The notes beneath the pieces are model-generated. The model did not search any database, was not told the origin of the DNA, and worked only from the letters and a program-made list of their open reading frames with translations. Positions 31,748 to 43,795 of a stretch of DNA of 64,000 nt are shown piece after piece (position 1 is the first letter of the stretch; the number at the start of each line of letters is the position of its first letter). Source of the DNA: Leptodactylus fallax (lineage: Eukaryota; Chordata; Amphibia; Anura; Leptodactylidae); NCBI GenBank assembly GCA_947044405.1, contig CAMRHE010000168.1:2735001-2799000 (forward strand), given 5' to 3'. Both the position numbers and the translations under genes were made by a program.

Positions 31748-32489
31748 TAGATGTAACAGTGACTTGCCCATATACAGCAACCAATCACTGCTGAGTGACT
31801 GCTGAGGACAGTGATTGGCAGCAGCAGTGATGTGCTGTATACAGGCAAGTCACTTCTGTACCTATATATACAAACACTGGTGAGGAGCCCTTTGCTGAAA
31901 GAGGGGATGAGAAAACAGGTACGTATCATTCTTTTGTTGTGTTTGTCTTTTGTTATTAAATAACTTGAACAACTCCTTTAAATCTTGATGCTGCCTTCTA
32001 CCTCAGCAGTCAGTTGTTGTGGTCCTTTCAAAATTCCATTTGCCACAGCAATATTGCTGGGAAGGAGCAGGGATCTTGGCAGATGCATACCATGAAGCTC
32101 CTGGGCACCAGAGCAATATCTATACCAGGCCCTACAACTATAATGTATTGTTTACAGTACTGGTCGCCTCATATTGAGAAGAGATACATTACGGTCTCTC
32201 CTATGTCTCCTGGGCCTGACTACGGCTTCATCCTCTACACCCCTTCAAGTTATGCCCTTACACAAATTGCCAGGATGAACCTATACTTTCCATCTGAAGC
32301 AATAGCAAGTACATATGCAGGGATGCACCTGTATTGTTGCTTTTGCTTTAAATGGAAAGTACAGGTATGTCCGGGCAATTAGTGCATAGCAAAAACAGCC
32401 AGGACTATGACTATACTATACACTGACTATGGGCACCTGAAGACTGGCACCAATAAACAGTAACTGATACAAAGACTTTCTGCCCCTAT

Positions 32490-32680
32490 TATACCTATAT
32501 GAAAACGTGGGCATTTTTGAAAACACAGCTTTTCCACTGTGGGTTTTTTTCTGCAATGTGTGGTTGGGATTAGCCAGAATACTGGAGGTGCTGTACTGAA
32601 TACTGAATACTGCAGGTAATGTAAAGCACAGCGTTTTTTGACACAGCATTTCTGCAACGTGGGGCTTCGGCTTCAAAGAA
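32490..32680. repeat. Diverged CCCACGTTGC-family MITE
   Basis: Contains CTGCAATGTGTGGTTGGGATTAGCC, GTAATGTAAAGCACAGCG and TTCTGCAACGTGGGGCTTCGGCTTC, words shared with 60720-61065. Non-coding. Confidence 0.55.
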
Positions 32681-33039
32681 GGTTTCACCTGCCCTTGTAG
32701 TTTTCTCTTGATATCCAGTTTATTTCTAGTACAGGACCCTGAACAAATGTATACAGAAAAATCTTATATTTTTCACCTGATTATAAGTGATTATAAGAAG
32801 CTTGGTAATAGTGGCAATAGTGAATCAGTGAAAAAATATTATTTCTCCTCTTATCAGACAGTTATGGGGCAGATTCTACTCTACTTATTGTGCACATTGA
32901 ATGACAGGTAATCTCTACACACCAGCTCAGAGACAAATGTAACTACAGAGCTTGCAGAGAAGAAGAGTGCAAAATTCTAAGTCATATAACGATCAAAATA
33001 GTGTACTCACACAAGTCAAAAGAAATGACAGGAAGGCTT

Positions 33040-33345
33040 TAAAAGTGTTTGCCCAAGTTTACATTTTATCCCTTATCTACAGAATAGGGGATAACATGCT
33101 GATAAGTAGGAGTCTGACCACTGGAACTTCCACTGATCATGAGAACAGGGTTCACGGTCCCCTGTCCAAATGAAGTGGCAGGACGAGCATGTGTACTGTC
33201 CCTCCATTCATTCGCTATGGCACTGCCAGAGATAGCCGAGTTATCAGCTATATTTTGCAGTCCCATAGACAGTGAATTAAGTTTTAGTGCACATAGGCGG
33301 CCTGCCATTTCATTAATGAAAACTTGGACCACCTCTTTAATTTAT
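33040..33345. repeat. Foldback-like MITE
   Basis: The left part (TAAAAGTGTTTGCCCAAGTTT, GGGGATAACATGCTGATAAGTAGG) and the right part (GGCGGCCTGCCATTTC, AAAACTTGGACCACCTCTTTAA) form weak inverted ends with a centre of CATTCATTCGCTATGGCACTGCCAGAGATAGCCGAG. Non-coding frames cover both strands by chance. Confidence 0.5.
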
Positions 33346-33369
33346 TGTGTTTATTTTTTAACTATAACT

Positions 33370-33575
33370 CAGTTTTTCCCAACATTTTCAGTCTCAGGGC
33401 ATCCCTGGTAAATAAAAAATCTCCCTGGGGTACTTCTAACAAATAATTTTTACCAAAAGACAAAAAATGTCCTAAGGGCACAAATAACGTTGCACGAAGG
33501 CATATGGTCATCCTCCCAGCCAGAGTATTGTGGCCCCCTGACAGGTTTCCAAAGTACCCCTTTTGGGAAACACTG
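33370..33575. mobile_element. hAT-type MITE
   Basis: Terminal inverted repeats CAGTTTTTCCCAA at 33370 and TTGGGAAACACTG at 33563-33575 match the CAGTGTTTCCCAA ends of a hAT family frequent in vertebrates. About 206 bp, non-coding. The flanking 8-base blocks (CTATAACT and ACATAACC) are only partly alike. Confidence 0.7.
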
Positions 33576-34516
33576 ACATAACCAGTTGAATGGCCTTAAA
33601 AAGTTAAAAAATGTCAGTGACCTCACCTCACTTTGCCTTTGACAATCCTAAAGAACTGCTGTGTCACTCCTAGTAACAAAAACTTCTGAGGAAGCATAAT
33701 GATCACTTTAGGTATAGCTTTACTTCACCTGGTCCTCTCATATCTCATATTATTTTACTCAATTACTTTCAATTTTCCTTTATATTTTCTTTTTCTGTTT
33801 GGCTCAAAGCACTGCAAAAAAACTGCCAAAAACAGTTTCAAAGGCTACATGCATGACTCCAGCTTCAAACTGTACCTCCAATATAAAACTACTTTTCATA
33901 AATGAACAGTGCAGGTGAATATAAGAAACTTTGTAATTTATTATATTAAAGAAATATGTTTTCTTTTCCACATATCAGAATAAGTTACTTTTTAAATAGA
34001 TGTCTATGGAGAGGGGAAGGCGAGATGAAGAGGTGGTTTCTTCAAGATAAGTTTCTATCACAACACAGCATGAGACAATAAATCAATCAGCAGCCTTGTC
34101 CTCCCCATCCCTTCTCCATAGACTTCTGAGAGTAAAGTGAATATGGAGTTGGATTCTATACCAATAAATAAATAAACAGTGAATATAAGAAGGAGGAGAG
34201 CAGGCCAATAGGTGAAAAAGGAAACATTGTTTTATAATGGGAGGAACACTTTAATAGGCTTTTCTGATACTAAAATATTGATCACCTATCTTTAGATCCG
34301 CCATCCTATCCTCTACTCTCCACAAAGTTCTGTATGTGAGATGGATATGGAGACGGAATCCTATATAAACAAGCAGTCTGCTTGAATCTAAGGAGGAGGA
34401 AAAGAGTGTAATAGGTGGAAAAAGAAACATTTTTGTTTAATAAGATATAATTCAAAGTTTCTGATATTGCAGTGTACTATTCATTTATAAAAAGGATAGA
34501 ACTGGAGGTAAACTTT
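33576..34516. other. No gene recognised; AT-rich repeats
   Basis: Contains two similar segments (about 34120-34260 and 34310-34480: ATATGGAG..GGATTCTATA, ATAAGAAGGAGGAGAG/CTAAGGAGGAGGAAAAGAG, AATAGGTG.AAAAGGAAACATT/AATAGGTGGAAAAAGAAACATT), an old local duplication. No coding evidence. Confidence 0.5.
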
Positions 34517-34932
34517 AGGGTATGCTCACACAGAGTTTTTGCAGGCTGATTTTGAAGTGGAAAAACGCCTCTCATTCATTTCAATGGGAGTCATTAGTAG
34601 TGACATGACTTATATTCAGTCAGATTCCGCCTTGAAAAACCCATTGAAAACAATCGGAGGTGGAAAAAACGCATTGCTTTTTTTGACACCTCTTTTTATG
34701 CATATTGTGATGCGTTTTTGCAAAAAAAACCCAAGCGTTTTTTCAAAAGGGAAGTTTCCAGGTCCATACAGTGTGCTGGAGCAAAAAAATGCGGCAAAAA
34801 CCGTGATGAAAAATGAGACAAAAAAATGCAACAAAAACCACATCATGTAAAAAAATGTGTCAAAAAACGTTTCCTAATTCCTGAACAGATTTTTTCAGCC
34901 TGCAAAAAACTCCATGTGAACATATTCTTAAA
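34517..34932. repeat. Foldback MITE, TATGCTCACACAGAGTTTTT family
   Basis: Left end TAGGGTATGCTCACACAGAG with TTTTTGCAGGCTG; right end CAGCCTGCAAAAAACTCCATGTGAACATATTCTTA. Strongly inverted. Also carries TTCATTTCAATGGGAG. A left arm of the same family is at 39605-39690. Frames across it are not coding. Confidence 0.75.
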
Positions 34933-35404
34933 GGTTTGAAGAGAGAAGTAGTCAACCTACATTCACTTACATTCCCTCTGTAAGAACCATTGCACTTTCT
35001 GGCTGTACCACTTGGTTACCAGAAGCCTTTTACTGCCAGCACTATGATATTGGCAAAATTGGATTGACAGCAAAAACATTTTACATGTCTTACTATTTAC
35101 ACAAAAGACAGAACTCTTCACATCAGAGTTTAGGATACGTCATTGTTTTTTTTTTTTGGTCCATGGTTCATCCATTTTTCATACCTGTTAAAAATGGCAA
35201 CTTGTTTTCTGCTTGTGATGTTCATGGACCCATAGAGTTCAATACATGTGTTTGGTCTGCAAAGATGAAAGATGAAGTCTGCAAAACAGACCAAAGTAGT
35301 GCATTCCACCATTCTGTCCCCCAAAACGGACACTAGAATACACCCATTGAAATCAATGGGACAGCATGTTGTCTATGATTCACGATCATGTGTATAAGGC
35401 CCAA

Positions 35405-36412
35405 CTTTAAAAGGATTCTCCGGGCTTAAAATAATCATGACCTATCCTACAGGTCATAAATATCAGAATGATGGGGGTCTGACAGCTGGCACTCCCAGTG
35501 ATCAGCTGTTACATAGAGAATGCAGCAGGAAGCATGTAGCTGCATTGTTACTGTTTTGCTCCTAAAAATTAGTCATAGCACCAAATGCTATGACGAAGGG
35601 GCTCATGCCCTGAAATGCGTAAGTGATTATTAAAAGTTCAATTTTATATTTATCATCCGATTTTTTTTCGTTTGCTGGAAATATTACTGTGATAGTATAA
35701 TTTGTAGTATACAAGAAGATAAAGATTAGAGCAAAACAGTAACAATGTAGTTACATGACAAGAATCTGCATAAATAATCATATGCTAAATAGTTGCAAGT
35801 CAAATTTATGTATGAGATAGCCAAGATGATTGACTATAAAATGATGGTAGTCTCACGTTCAAAGGTGCATTGGATGGTGAGATATAGAGCATGAAAGTCA
35901 AAAGTTCAAAACATTGTTACCCTTTTGCTTGTCAGTGTAGTTCTGTTCTCTGTGTAGTGAGTCACTGCATCTTAGCTCCTATTCAAGTGAATGGAAATTG
36001 ATCCGCAGTGACCTGGTGTGGATGCTACACAGAAAATGGAGCCGTATTCCTGTTTCAGGCTACAGCCCCACGTTGCGGAAACGCAGCTTTTTTTGTTCCA
36101 GATTTTGTTGCGGTTTTTTGAGCCAAAGCCAATAATGGCTACAAAAGGAATGGGAAATATATAGGAAGTTCTTATACTTCTAACTGCTGCTAAATCCACT
36201 CCTCGCTTTGGCTCAAAAAAACACAGCAAAATCTGCAACAAAAAAAGCTGCGTTTCCGCAACGTGGGGCCGTAGACTCATACACTGTGTATGAGCTGCTG
36301 AGAACACCTGTTTGGTGGGAGTGCTGGGTGTTGGACCTCCACCATTCTGACATTGCTAACCTAACCTTAGGATAGGTCATTAATATTTTTAGCCCTAAAA
36401 ATCCTCTTTCAG
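35405..36412. repeat. About 1-kb foldback element with a nested MITE
   Basis: Left terminal part AAAAGGATTCTCCGGGCTTAAAATAATCATGACCTATCC is mirrored by right terminal part ACCTTAGGATAGGTCATTAATATTTTTAGCCCTAAAAATCCTCTTT. The left also has CAGCTGGCACTCCCAGTGATCAGCTG against the right GGGAGTGCTGGGTGTTGG. The MITE at 36055-36275 lies inside it. Confidence 0.65.
36055..36275. repeat. Foldback MITE, CCCACGTTGCGGAAACGCAGC family
   Basis: GGCTACAGCCCCACGTTGCGGAAACGCAGC at the left is the near-perfect inverse of GCTGCGTTTCCGCAACGTGGGGCCGTAG at the right; CAGATTTTGTTGCGG mirrors CAGCAAAATCTGCAAC. The centre GGAATGGGAAATATATAGGAAG is shared with 30786-31045. Confidence 0.88.
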
Positions 36413-36419
36413 TTGTTTC

Positions 36420-37300
36420 CAGAGCATAGAAGGACTCGTGGCAAAATCTCACGTTTTAAACATGTGCCCCAATATAACTTCAGAGGTCTCCTTCTACACA
36501 AGGCACCTTTGTAACGGCAAAATATATACTGTCAATTTTTATAATGCAATAAAGTATATAATATCAATGATGATACACAACTGTATTACACATGCAATTT
36601 ATTTTATATCTAGCATGATTTTTTTTACTAAGTTATACACAAGTCAGGGTGCAGTTAATAAACAATCCCTGGTAAATGAACACTTTTTGTTTGATCAACT
36701 TTTTGATTTATTGTTAAAGTGAGCAACAGGGTTGACAGCCATAATTGCTATGTTTTAGCTATCATCTCATGCTAGATGCCTGAAAGGTGTTGGTACTGGA
36801 TCACATAGAATGGCCAATGATGATTCATATATTTTTAATAGCTGCAACATTTTAATAAACATTCACCTCCCAAAGCACAGGATTTTTTTTTTCAAATTGG
36901 CTTTTGCCTTAAGCCATGTAGCAATCCAGCTGTGAGTTTTTCTTTCTTTCTTTTTTTTACAAGACAACAATCTCAAAATCATTAGATGACTTGGTATATA
37001 GAGAATATAACTGCATGTATTAAAACCAAACTTCAAAAAGAGAAGAAAAACTCTTACTACAAGTTATCAAATCTAGAAACATATTTGACATATGATGTTT
37101 TGTTTTGCTGTTGAGACTGGCAGAAGATTAACTACAACGTTCTAATCTGAAATTGAAACTTGATTGAAACACAAATGTTTCCTAGTTTCTAAGGATGACT
37201 TGCCTTACTCAAGTAACTGACAGGTTAAGCCATCAAAAGTATACTCTGACATCTTTGCTACAAAGATGATTTGTAGTAGCATGTTTGTACTGCAACTTAG
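36420..37300. other. No gene recognised
   Basis: AT-rich sequence without visible repeat ends, motifs or convincing reading frames (the longest is 94 codons at 36438-36722 with no recognisable pattern). Confidence 0.5.
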
Positions 37301-37325
37301 CTTTATTTATTTATTTATTTATTCA
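37301..37325. repeat. (TTTA)n microsatellite
   Basis: About six TTTA units. Confidence 0.9.
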
Positions 37326-37586
37326 ATGGAGCTGAGCTGAAGTACCAGATATACGCCATGGACAGTCACCTCATAATAAACACAGGCAAAATTACAATAA
37401 CAGGTACCATTTATATATAGATACAATATGTATGTCCTAGAGGGTTACCAGCTCCTCCACTAACCCCAACTAGCTTCTCCACTAACTACCCCACTCAGAT
37501 TTGTCATGCGCTCCCAATGCACTGGTGTTGATGCTGGGGACTCTTGACAACTCAGAAGGACAAGGGAAACAGCTGGGCCATGCTGT

Positions 37587-38060
37587 CAGGGATGTTACAC
37601 CTGTTAATGCTGCTTTAAAGTTGCCGGGTCTACATAAAGAAGGGTTGGTGGTTGTTGCTTTTAGGTTGCCATGACAACATAGGGAAGCTTCCTGACCTGG
37701 CCTATTTAAACCACTCCCTCCTCACTCAGCTTTGCTGGCTATCAGTTTCCTAAACTCTTGCTAAGCCCCTGACTTTGATTTGACTGCTCCTATACCTGAC
37801 TTTTGACTGTGTACCTGGATTCCTCTTTTATCTTGCATTTTTGTTCTGGCATTCCTGATCGGTTGTGTCTATTGGCTTTGTTTCATGGATTTGTCTCCGT
37901 CTCGTGATTTGGATCTGTGTTGCCCTCCTCAGCTGCTGACCTGTGATTGTCGACCATTCTGTTTTCTCTGTCCCTGTGAGTAGTGTGTAGGATTTGGTGT
38001 AGGCTTCTGCTGCAGTGCATTTATTTGTAATACACTTTCTGTTCTGGTGACAATTCCGGT
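37587..38060 (+). other. Possible LTR / 5' region of a gypsy-type element
   Basis: TGTCAGGGATGTTACACC at 37587 may be an LTR start. GACCTGGCCTATTTAAACC is promoter-like, followed by CTGACTTTGATTTGACTGC-type pyrimidine-rich sequence and TGTAATACACTTTCTGTTC, then TGGTGACAATTCC, which could be a primer site. This layout recalls gypsy LTRs of amphibians, but there is no second LTR or coding region. Confidence 0.4.
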
Positions 38061-38724
38061 CTTCAGATTCAGCGGAAGGCCACCTCTTCTTGAGAGGAGC
38101 TCTGGTGAAGGCGTCTGAGGCCGGTCTTGGCTCGCAGTAGTGTTTTGCCTTTAAGTAGCATTTTCTACTGCTCGCAGTTGTTAGCCCTTTTCTGCTGCTG
38201 CTCTCCTATAGACTCGTACATTTCTTACCTTGCATCTGAATCCTAACACCTGCGTGGTGGTAACTGTTTCCTGCAACTAGCGGCTGGAGATAGATGATTT
38301 CCATTGCTTTTCTCCTGATATGTTGCTGTAGATCACCGGGGCAATTATGCTGAATCATCATTATCATCATCGTCATATCTCAGCTCAACAGCCGTGTTGG
38401 ACATCATGAGAAGGACAGGACTGCAAGGTGGTGGTTTTAACTGTGCAATGGGAACCACCATTCCCATAAGAGGATCAACAAAGATTATCTACTCACCTTA
38501 ACTGCCCAATGACAACTGCACATGTCTAAAAAAGTCTCCTATAGATCTCAATGAACATCTGCAGACTATTGTATCTATGGTCCTAGTGACTACTGTAAAG
38601 CAGATCACTAACAGTAAAGAAGGCTGCACCCATAATAAGGTACTGAAAATAGAATTTAGAAAGCTCTACAATATAAAAGTGAAAACAGATTATAAAAAAA
38701 TAATAGGTTTCACTATCTAGATTT

Positions 38725-38970
38725 AGGCTAAGTAGATGGCCGCAGCAAAAAAAGCGCTGCAGGAAAAACGGTAGCAACGCATCATGGTTTTTCCCACAGC
38801 GCTTTCTGTTTCAATTATACCTATAGGGAAACTGCCAGCGTTTCCATAGGTATAATTGACATGCTGCGATTTCCAAAACCTCAACGGTTTTCGAAATTAC
38901 ATCGTGTTCGCAGCACGCATTTTTTTGCAAGGTGTGGATGGATTTATGCCACGCGGGGCCCTGGCATTAA
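38725..38970. repeat. Diverged foldback MITE
   Basis: GGCTAAGTAGATGGCCGCAGC and TTTCAATTATACCTATAGGG face GTATAATTGACATGCTGCG and GGATTTATGCCACGCGGGGCCCTGGC. The centre is palindromic (ATTATACCTATAGGGAAAC against GTTTCCATAGGTATAAT). Related to 39690-39900. Confidence 0.6.
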
Positions 38971-39604
38971 TTTGTAAAAATATAGGCAATTTACATATAC
39001 ATTCCCTTTGTGGTAAATAATGGTATTTCCTATAATACTGTATAACAATTCTGAAATATCTTAGTAAATTGTCAGCTGGGTGTGAACAGTTGGGGGTATG
39101 TCCCTGCACACAGAGTGCAGACTGTTCAGGGACACATCCCTTTGACAAGTATTATGGTAACACCTAGTTGTCAATTTATTCATAAATTACTATGATAAAT
39201 AACAGAGGAACAGCACAACAGAGTTCTAAGAAATGATGCTCAAGGATTGTTGTTTCGTAGGGAATTAATGTATTTACTGAAACAGGTACAGTGGGTTAAT
39301 CAACTTTCAAAAAAGTACGTATTGCAAGTCATTTTGCTAGTGTAATCCCTCTAAAAGTCATTTGTGTGCCTTAGTCATAAAAAATTTAAATGTCATGTAA
39401 TACCTAGAGATAGATTATTTAATTAAAAATAAAATACATCATGAAGTAATTCTACCTCTACCTCTTCTTGCAGCGAAAAATGGACAAACACACCATACAC
39501 TTGGGTCACACTGTGTATCCTTCTTTACTAAACATGGTGAAGTACAGTACGGGTAACTCACACAGTGACCTTCCTTGATACAGCTCCCTTGAAGTGGCCC
39601 TCTT

Positions 39605-40030
39605 AGGGTATGTTCACACACAGATATTTGTAGGCTGATTTTGAGGCAGAATCCACCTCAAAAAACGTATCCCATTCATTTCAATGGGGAGATTTTTTTT
39701 TCTCTAGCTGATTTTGACATGCTGCAATTTCTGTAGGTATAATTGACATGCTGCGATTTCCAAAAAATGCAATGGTTTTGGAAACTGCAGCATTTCCGCT
39801 GTGGGTATTTTTCTGCAATGTGTGGATGGGATTCCCTTTGCAAGGACTGTAAAATGCTACGTTTTGGCCGCGGTAATTACGCCACATAGGGCTTTAGCCT
39901 TAAAGTGAAGTTTCCAGGTCCATATAGTGTGCTGAAGCAAAAAAACACGTCAAAAAACTACAACAAAAGCTGCCACAAAAAACGCATCAAAAACAGCATC
40001 ATGTAAAAAAAAAGTGTCAAATAAACATTT
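39605..40030. repeat. Nested MITEs
   Basis: Left arm of the 34517-type family (TAGGGTATGTTCACACACAG, CATTTCAATGGGGAG), then at about 39690-39900 a piece of the CCCACGTTGC family (GACATGCTGCGATTTCC, GGGTATTTTTCTGCAATGTG, ACATAGGGCTTTAGCC), then the resumed outer family (TTTCCAGGTCCATATAGTGTGCTG, also at 34757-34782). The order shows the second inserted into the first. Confidence 0.6.
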
Positions 40031-40614
40031 CCTAACATATCTGGCTAAATTATTTGATACAGATCTCTATTTGGGCCTTCATTGTCTTGAGGTAAACATG
40101 GTTCAGTACTAGAAAATTCACCTGTGAAGCTAGCGTTTGGGTTTCTGTTCTTTATGTCCCAAAAAACTGAAACCCTTTCCGCTTAAAAAGCAGTTACCTG
40201 CGGAAACCAACGGATCCCATAGACTATAATGGGGTCCGCCGGGTTTCCGCATGGTTGTCGCCTGAAATTGATGGAGAGAAAAATCCTGCTGTCATAGGAA
40301 CAGGTAGGCTCCCGCATGGAGCAAAGGTACGGGGCTGGTCCTGACTGACCCTGGGGGCTGTCCTTATGCTTTGGGGGGGGGGTGCTCACACTTAGCCATG
40401 TCCTTGATCAGAGTCGGAATCTCATAGATATGGCGACCATTCTGCAGCAGAGTGGATGCCATCTTTAAAGACCAGGAAGGGTTAAAGAGCACCACCAACT
40501 CTGCATCCTTTAATATTCACTGCAGCACTGGACTCTGGTGCAGTTGGATATTTTTCTCCCATTGTTCCTGAGTAATCAGCGCTGTTCATTTTGGTGCTTG
40601 ATATGTTAATTAGG

Positions 40615-40810
40615 TGTACTGTCAAATGGGCTGTCTCAGACAGGAGAAGGTAAGGGGCGGCGTCATTCTGAGCTCTCTGACATCGTCCAATCAGATGTGG
40701 ACAGTATCAGAGCTCAGAGTCACGCATTCTTGTCTGTTCTGGTCCAGGACCATCCACTTGACAGTAAAGAGCATAAATAGCTTATCAAACTCCACCATTG
40801 AAGGGGTTGA
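40615..40810. repeat. Dispersed repeat, second copy of the 16480 family
   Basis: Shares TGTCAAA/TGTCAG start words, CAATCAGATGTGGACAGTAT, CAGAGCTCAGAGTCACGC and TTGACAGTAAAGAGCATAAATAGC with 16480-16735. Non-coding. Confidence 0.6.
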
Positions 40811-41195
40811 CTGGGGAGTATTTATTCACTTACCTGATCTGCGCGGTATAATTTTCATGGACCCAGGGGTTCCTGTGATGTTACGACCCCCAGGTCATAT
40901 GATCGGTGGCAGCATTTAGCTGCCTGGGTCATTTTTCCCCCTAGGTCACTCTGCTCACTCCTTCCCCAATCCCACAGGTAATTAATATAGTAAAGCCAGC
41001 CCCAATAGCACAGGTAATTAATTATTTGCAAGAACAGGGAAGGAGGGGAGCTGTCACGACCCCCGGGTCCATCAAAAGCATTCCGCCGGACCAGGTAGGT
41101 GAATACATACTCTCTGAGCAACCTCTTTAACTTAACTGGTTGCTCAGGAACAGTGGGGGCTAGAGAAAAAAAATCCAACTGCGCCAGAATCAGTG
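40811..41195. other. Repeat-like sequence without gene
   Basis: CACAGGTAATTAAT occurs twice (about 40973 and 41010), and CCCCAGGTC/CCCCGGGTCC pairs suggest a decayed inverted repeat. No coding evidence. Confidence 0.45.
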
Positions 41196-41933
41196 GAGCA
41201 TCACCTACAGAAGTATTCTGACGACTCTGCAATAGTGGGTCTCATCACAGATGATGATGACAGGGAGTACAGAGAACTGAACCGGGATTTTGTGGACTGG
41301 TGCCACCGGAACCACCTGAAGATTAACGCGGGGAAGACCAAGGAGATGGTGGTGGACTTCCGCAAAGGCAGAAGCCCTCCTAAACCAGTGGACATCCTGG
41401 GGACGGGCATCGAGATTGTGAACACCTATAAGTACCTGGGTTTGCTCCTTAATAATAAACTGGACTGGGCAGATCATATGGAGGCCCTGTACAGGAAGGG
41501 CCACAGCAGGCTCTACCTGCTTAGGAAACTGAGAGCCTTTGGAATCCGGGGGGCATTTCTTAGAACTTTCTTCAACTCGGTAGTGGCATCAGCCATCTTC
41601 TTTGGAGTGGCCTGCTGGGGGAGCAGTATATCAACCAGGGACAGAAATAAACTTGACAAGCTGATTAGAAAGGCCAGCTCTGTCCTGGGGAGCCCACTGG
41701 ACCCAGTGCAGGTGGTGGGTGACAGAAGGATACTGTCCGTGGTGAGCTCCATGCAGAAGAAGAAGTCCCATCCCATGCATGAGACTGTGATCGCGCTGAG
41801 CAGTACTGTCAGTGACCGACTGCTCCACCCTAGGTGTGAGAAGGAGCGCTATCGGAAGTCTTTCCTCCCCACCGCGGTTAGGCTGTACAACCAACACCGA
41901 CCTAAGCGGAGATCATTACACACAGAGAACTGA
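41196..41933 (+). pseudogene. RT C-terminal part of Rex1/CR1-group LINE, open frame
   Basis: Begins inside the catalytic box (QKYSDDSAIVGLI, where YSDD replaces the usual YADD). It continues with HLKINAGKTKEMVVDF, YKYLGLLLNNKLDW, GHSRLYLLRKLRAFGI and a C-terminal FLPTAVRLYNQHRPKRR, ending at TGA near 41931. It is uninterrupted for about 240 codons, so this is a comparatively young copy, but lacking endonuclease and most of the RT it cannot act. Confidence 0.82.
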
Positions 41934-42150
41934 AATATCTCTCTGCCTGTTAAATCCCCCCCCCCCTCCTCTGCTACGTCCTATCTGTCTGTCTGCTATC
42001 AAAGTAATGCCTCTCACCTTGGAACATTCCTGTACATGTTGTATTTCTATTTGTATTTGCTTATCTTATCTTATCTTTGCTGCTGTAACACACTGAATTT
42101 CTCCATTGTGGGACTATTAAAGGACTATTATTATTATTATTATTATTATT
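41196..42150 (+). mobile_element. 3' end of a Rex1/CR1-group LINE
   Basis: A 5'-truncated LINE: the RT C-terminal part is open to the stop at about 41931, followed by a 3' UTR ending in AATTTCTCCATTGTGGGACT and an (ATT)n tail at about 42119-42150. Family assignment within the CR1/Rex1 assemblage is from the look of the protein and may be refined. Confidence 0.78.
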
Positions 42151-43105
42151 AAAGGATGCAAAAAACTCGAGTTGGTGGAAATACTACATTGTTTTTTAAA
42201 AATCCTTTAGAAACCACCTAAAAATGCTCCATTTAATAGTGCAAAGAAAATGGAAAAATTTAACAACTGAAAGTAGTCCTCGTGTATATAAAATATAAGT
42301 CTGTATATCAACATCCTTAACATTTTTCTGGGTCATTTCTCCTCATCCAAAGATAAACTGACACAGTCTCATAAAGGGAAATAGTTTGCTTGCTCTTGGT
42401 GAGGTACTTTTATCTCTTCACATTACTGTATGATCAGTGTGGCATGTTTTATAGTATATTTACTGTTTTATTTTACATTCATCAACTTCTAAAATAAAAA
42501 TGAAATCAATTAACATGAATATTACCTTCAGTAAAGCAGATTGTTTTGTTCGGGCAGACCTATGCAGACAGCTAAGTCTTCAAAGACTTTGTGGGTTATG
42601 ACATTCTCCTAAATGTGCTGAGCTTTCTTTAACCTTTCATAAAACATTGTGATCTTTATGGACTGTATCATATTGTGCAATAATGTGCTTTATTGTCCAC
42701 AGAATAAGCTTTTCTTAAAGATAATTGGAAATCTGGAAATGGCTGCTATCTGCTGATTTTTTAATACATTATTTCTGAAATGGGGCTACTGAAATAATGA
42801 CCATATCTGCTCAAGATTTAAGATTTGTCTTGGCAGAGAAAATTGATCCATTTCACCTCTGTCTGATGGAAATTTTTTTTATCTGGGATTATCTGTTTAT
42901 GTAAATGAATGTTCCTTGGAAAAGGGATCTTAAGCATTCTCAAAATCAAGGAGGCAGTTTACTTTAAATTGAAAAAAATAAAAAAAACAAATTATTGTAT
43001 GTTTCACATTATATTTGCAGTTAAACAAGAAGAATATGTAGCTTTGTTTTACATGCAAATAAGAGTGAATAGGTACATTAATCCATTTTATTAACAATAT
43101 ATAAC
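42151..43105. other. No gene recognised
   Basis: AT-rich, apparently unique sequence. No repeat ends or coding signal were found. Confidence 0.5.
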
Positions 43106-43795
43106 AGGGATACTCAACTGGCGGACGGAGAAACCTTCATCCCTAGCCCGCTGTCCCTAGGCCCCAATGCCTTGCACTAGTGGCAGCAGGGATCTGTAAT
43201 CATCCATGTTGCCATCACACGTGAGTGCTTTTGCACAGGCAGTAGGGACGATTGACAATCCCTGCTGCCACTTAGTGTAAAGTATCAGAGCTTGCGGACA
43301 GCGGGTGGGAGATGAAGGTTCCTCTTGGCCGTTGTTAACATTAACTATGTGTGGGGGCACTAATGGGCAATTATACTATGGGAGAGTACTAAGGAGCATA
43401 CCATGAGGAGGCACAATAATGGGGCATTATACTGTGTGGGGCACTAATGTCCCTATAGTGCCCCGCACAGTTTAATGCTCCTTAATGCCCCCACCCAGTG
43501 TATAATGTTCCTTAGTTCTCCCATCCATCATATAATGCTCCTTAGTGCCCCCACCCACCCTATAATGTTACTTAGTGCCCCCACACACAGTATAAAGCTC
43601 CTTAGTGCCTCCACTCCACAGTATAATGCCACATTAGGAAATATTTTTATTTATTTTTTTATTCATCTTATTCATATTGTCAGATGTGTCTTTTTGTCTA
43701 AAAAATGCCAAAAATATTGGACGAGTTCAGCTTGGACCTTTACTTGATGGCAAAATTTGGTCAATGGACCTTTATTAAAAGTAGTTGAGTAAAAT
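43106..43795. mobile_element. hAT-like non-autonomous element
   Basis: Left end CAGGGATACTCAACTGGCGG is typical of hAT termini; right end GGACCTTTATTAAAAGTAGTTGAGTA is its partner (AGTTGAGTA against TACTCAACT). Internal words GGACCTTTACTTGATGGCAAAA and TTTGGTCAATGGACC are shared with hAT families I remember from vertebrates. It includes a minisatellite-like stretch at about 43390-43630. Confidence 0.6.
43440..43630. repeat. Imperfect tandem repeats (about 34-45 bp)
   Basis: Repeated TATAATGCTCCTTAGTGCCCCCACCCAC-like units (near 43472, 43500, 43530, 43562, 43590). Units vary in length. It lies inside the hAT-like element. Confidence 0.75.

Noticed and set aside
32014..32382. 122-codon plus-strand frame as a possible host exon
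   Set aside because: No recognisable protein pattern and no convincing splice context. Frames of this length are expected by chance in 64 kb.
41205..41897. Minus-strand frames over the Rex1/CR1-group RT
   Set aside because: Shadows of the plus-strand RT, which carries the YSDD and downstream RT motifs.
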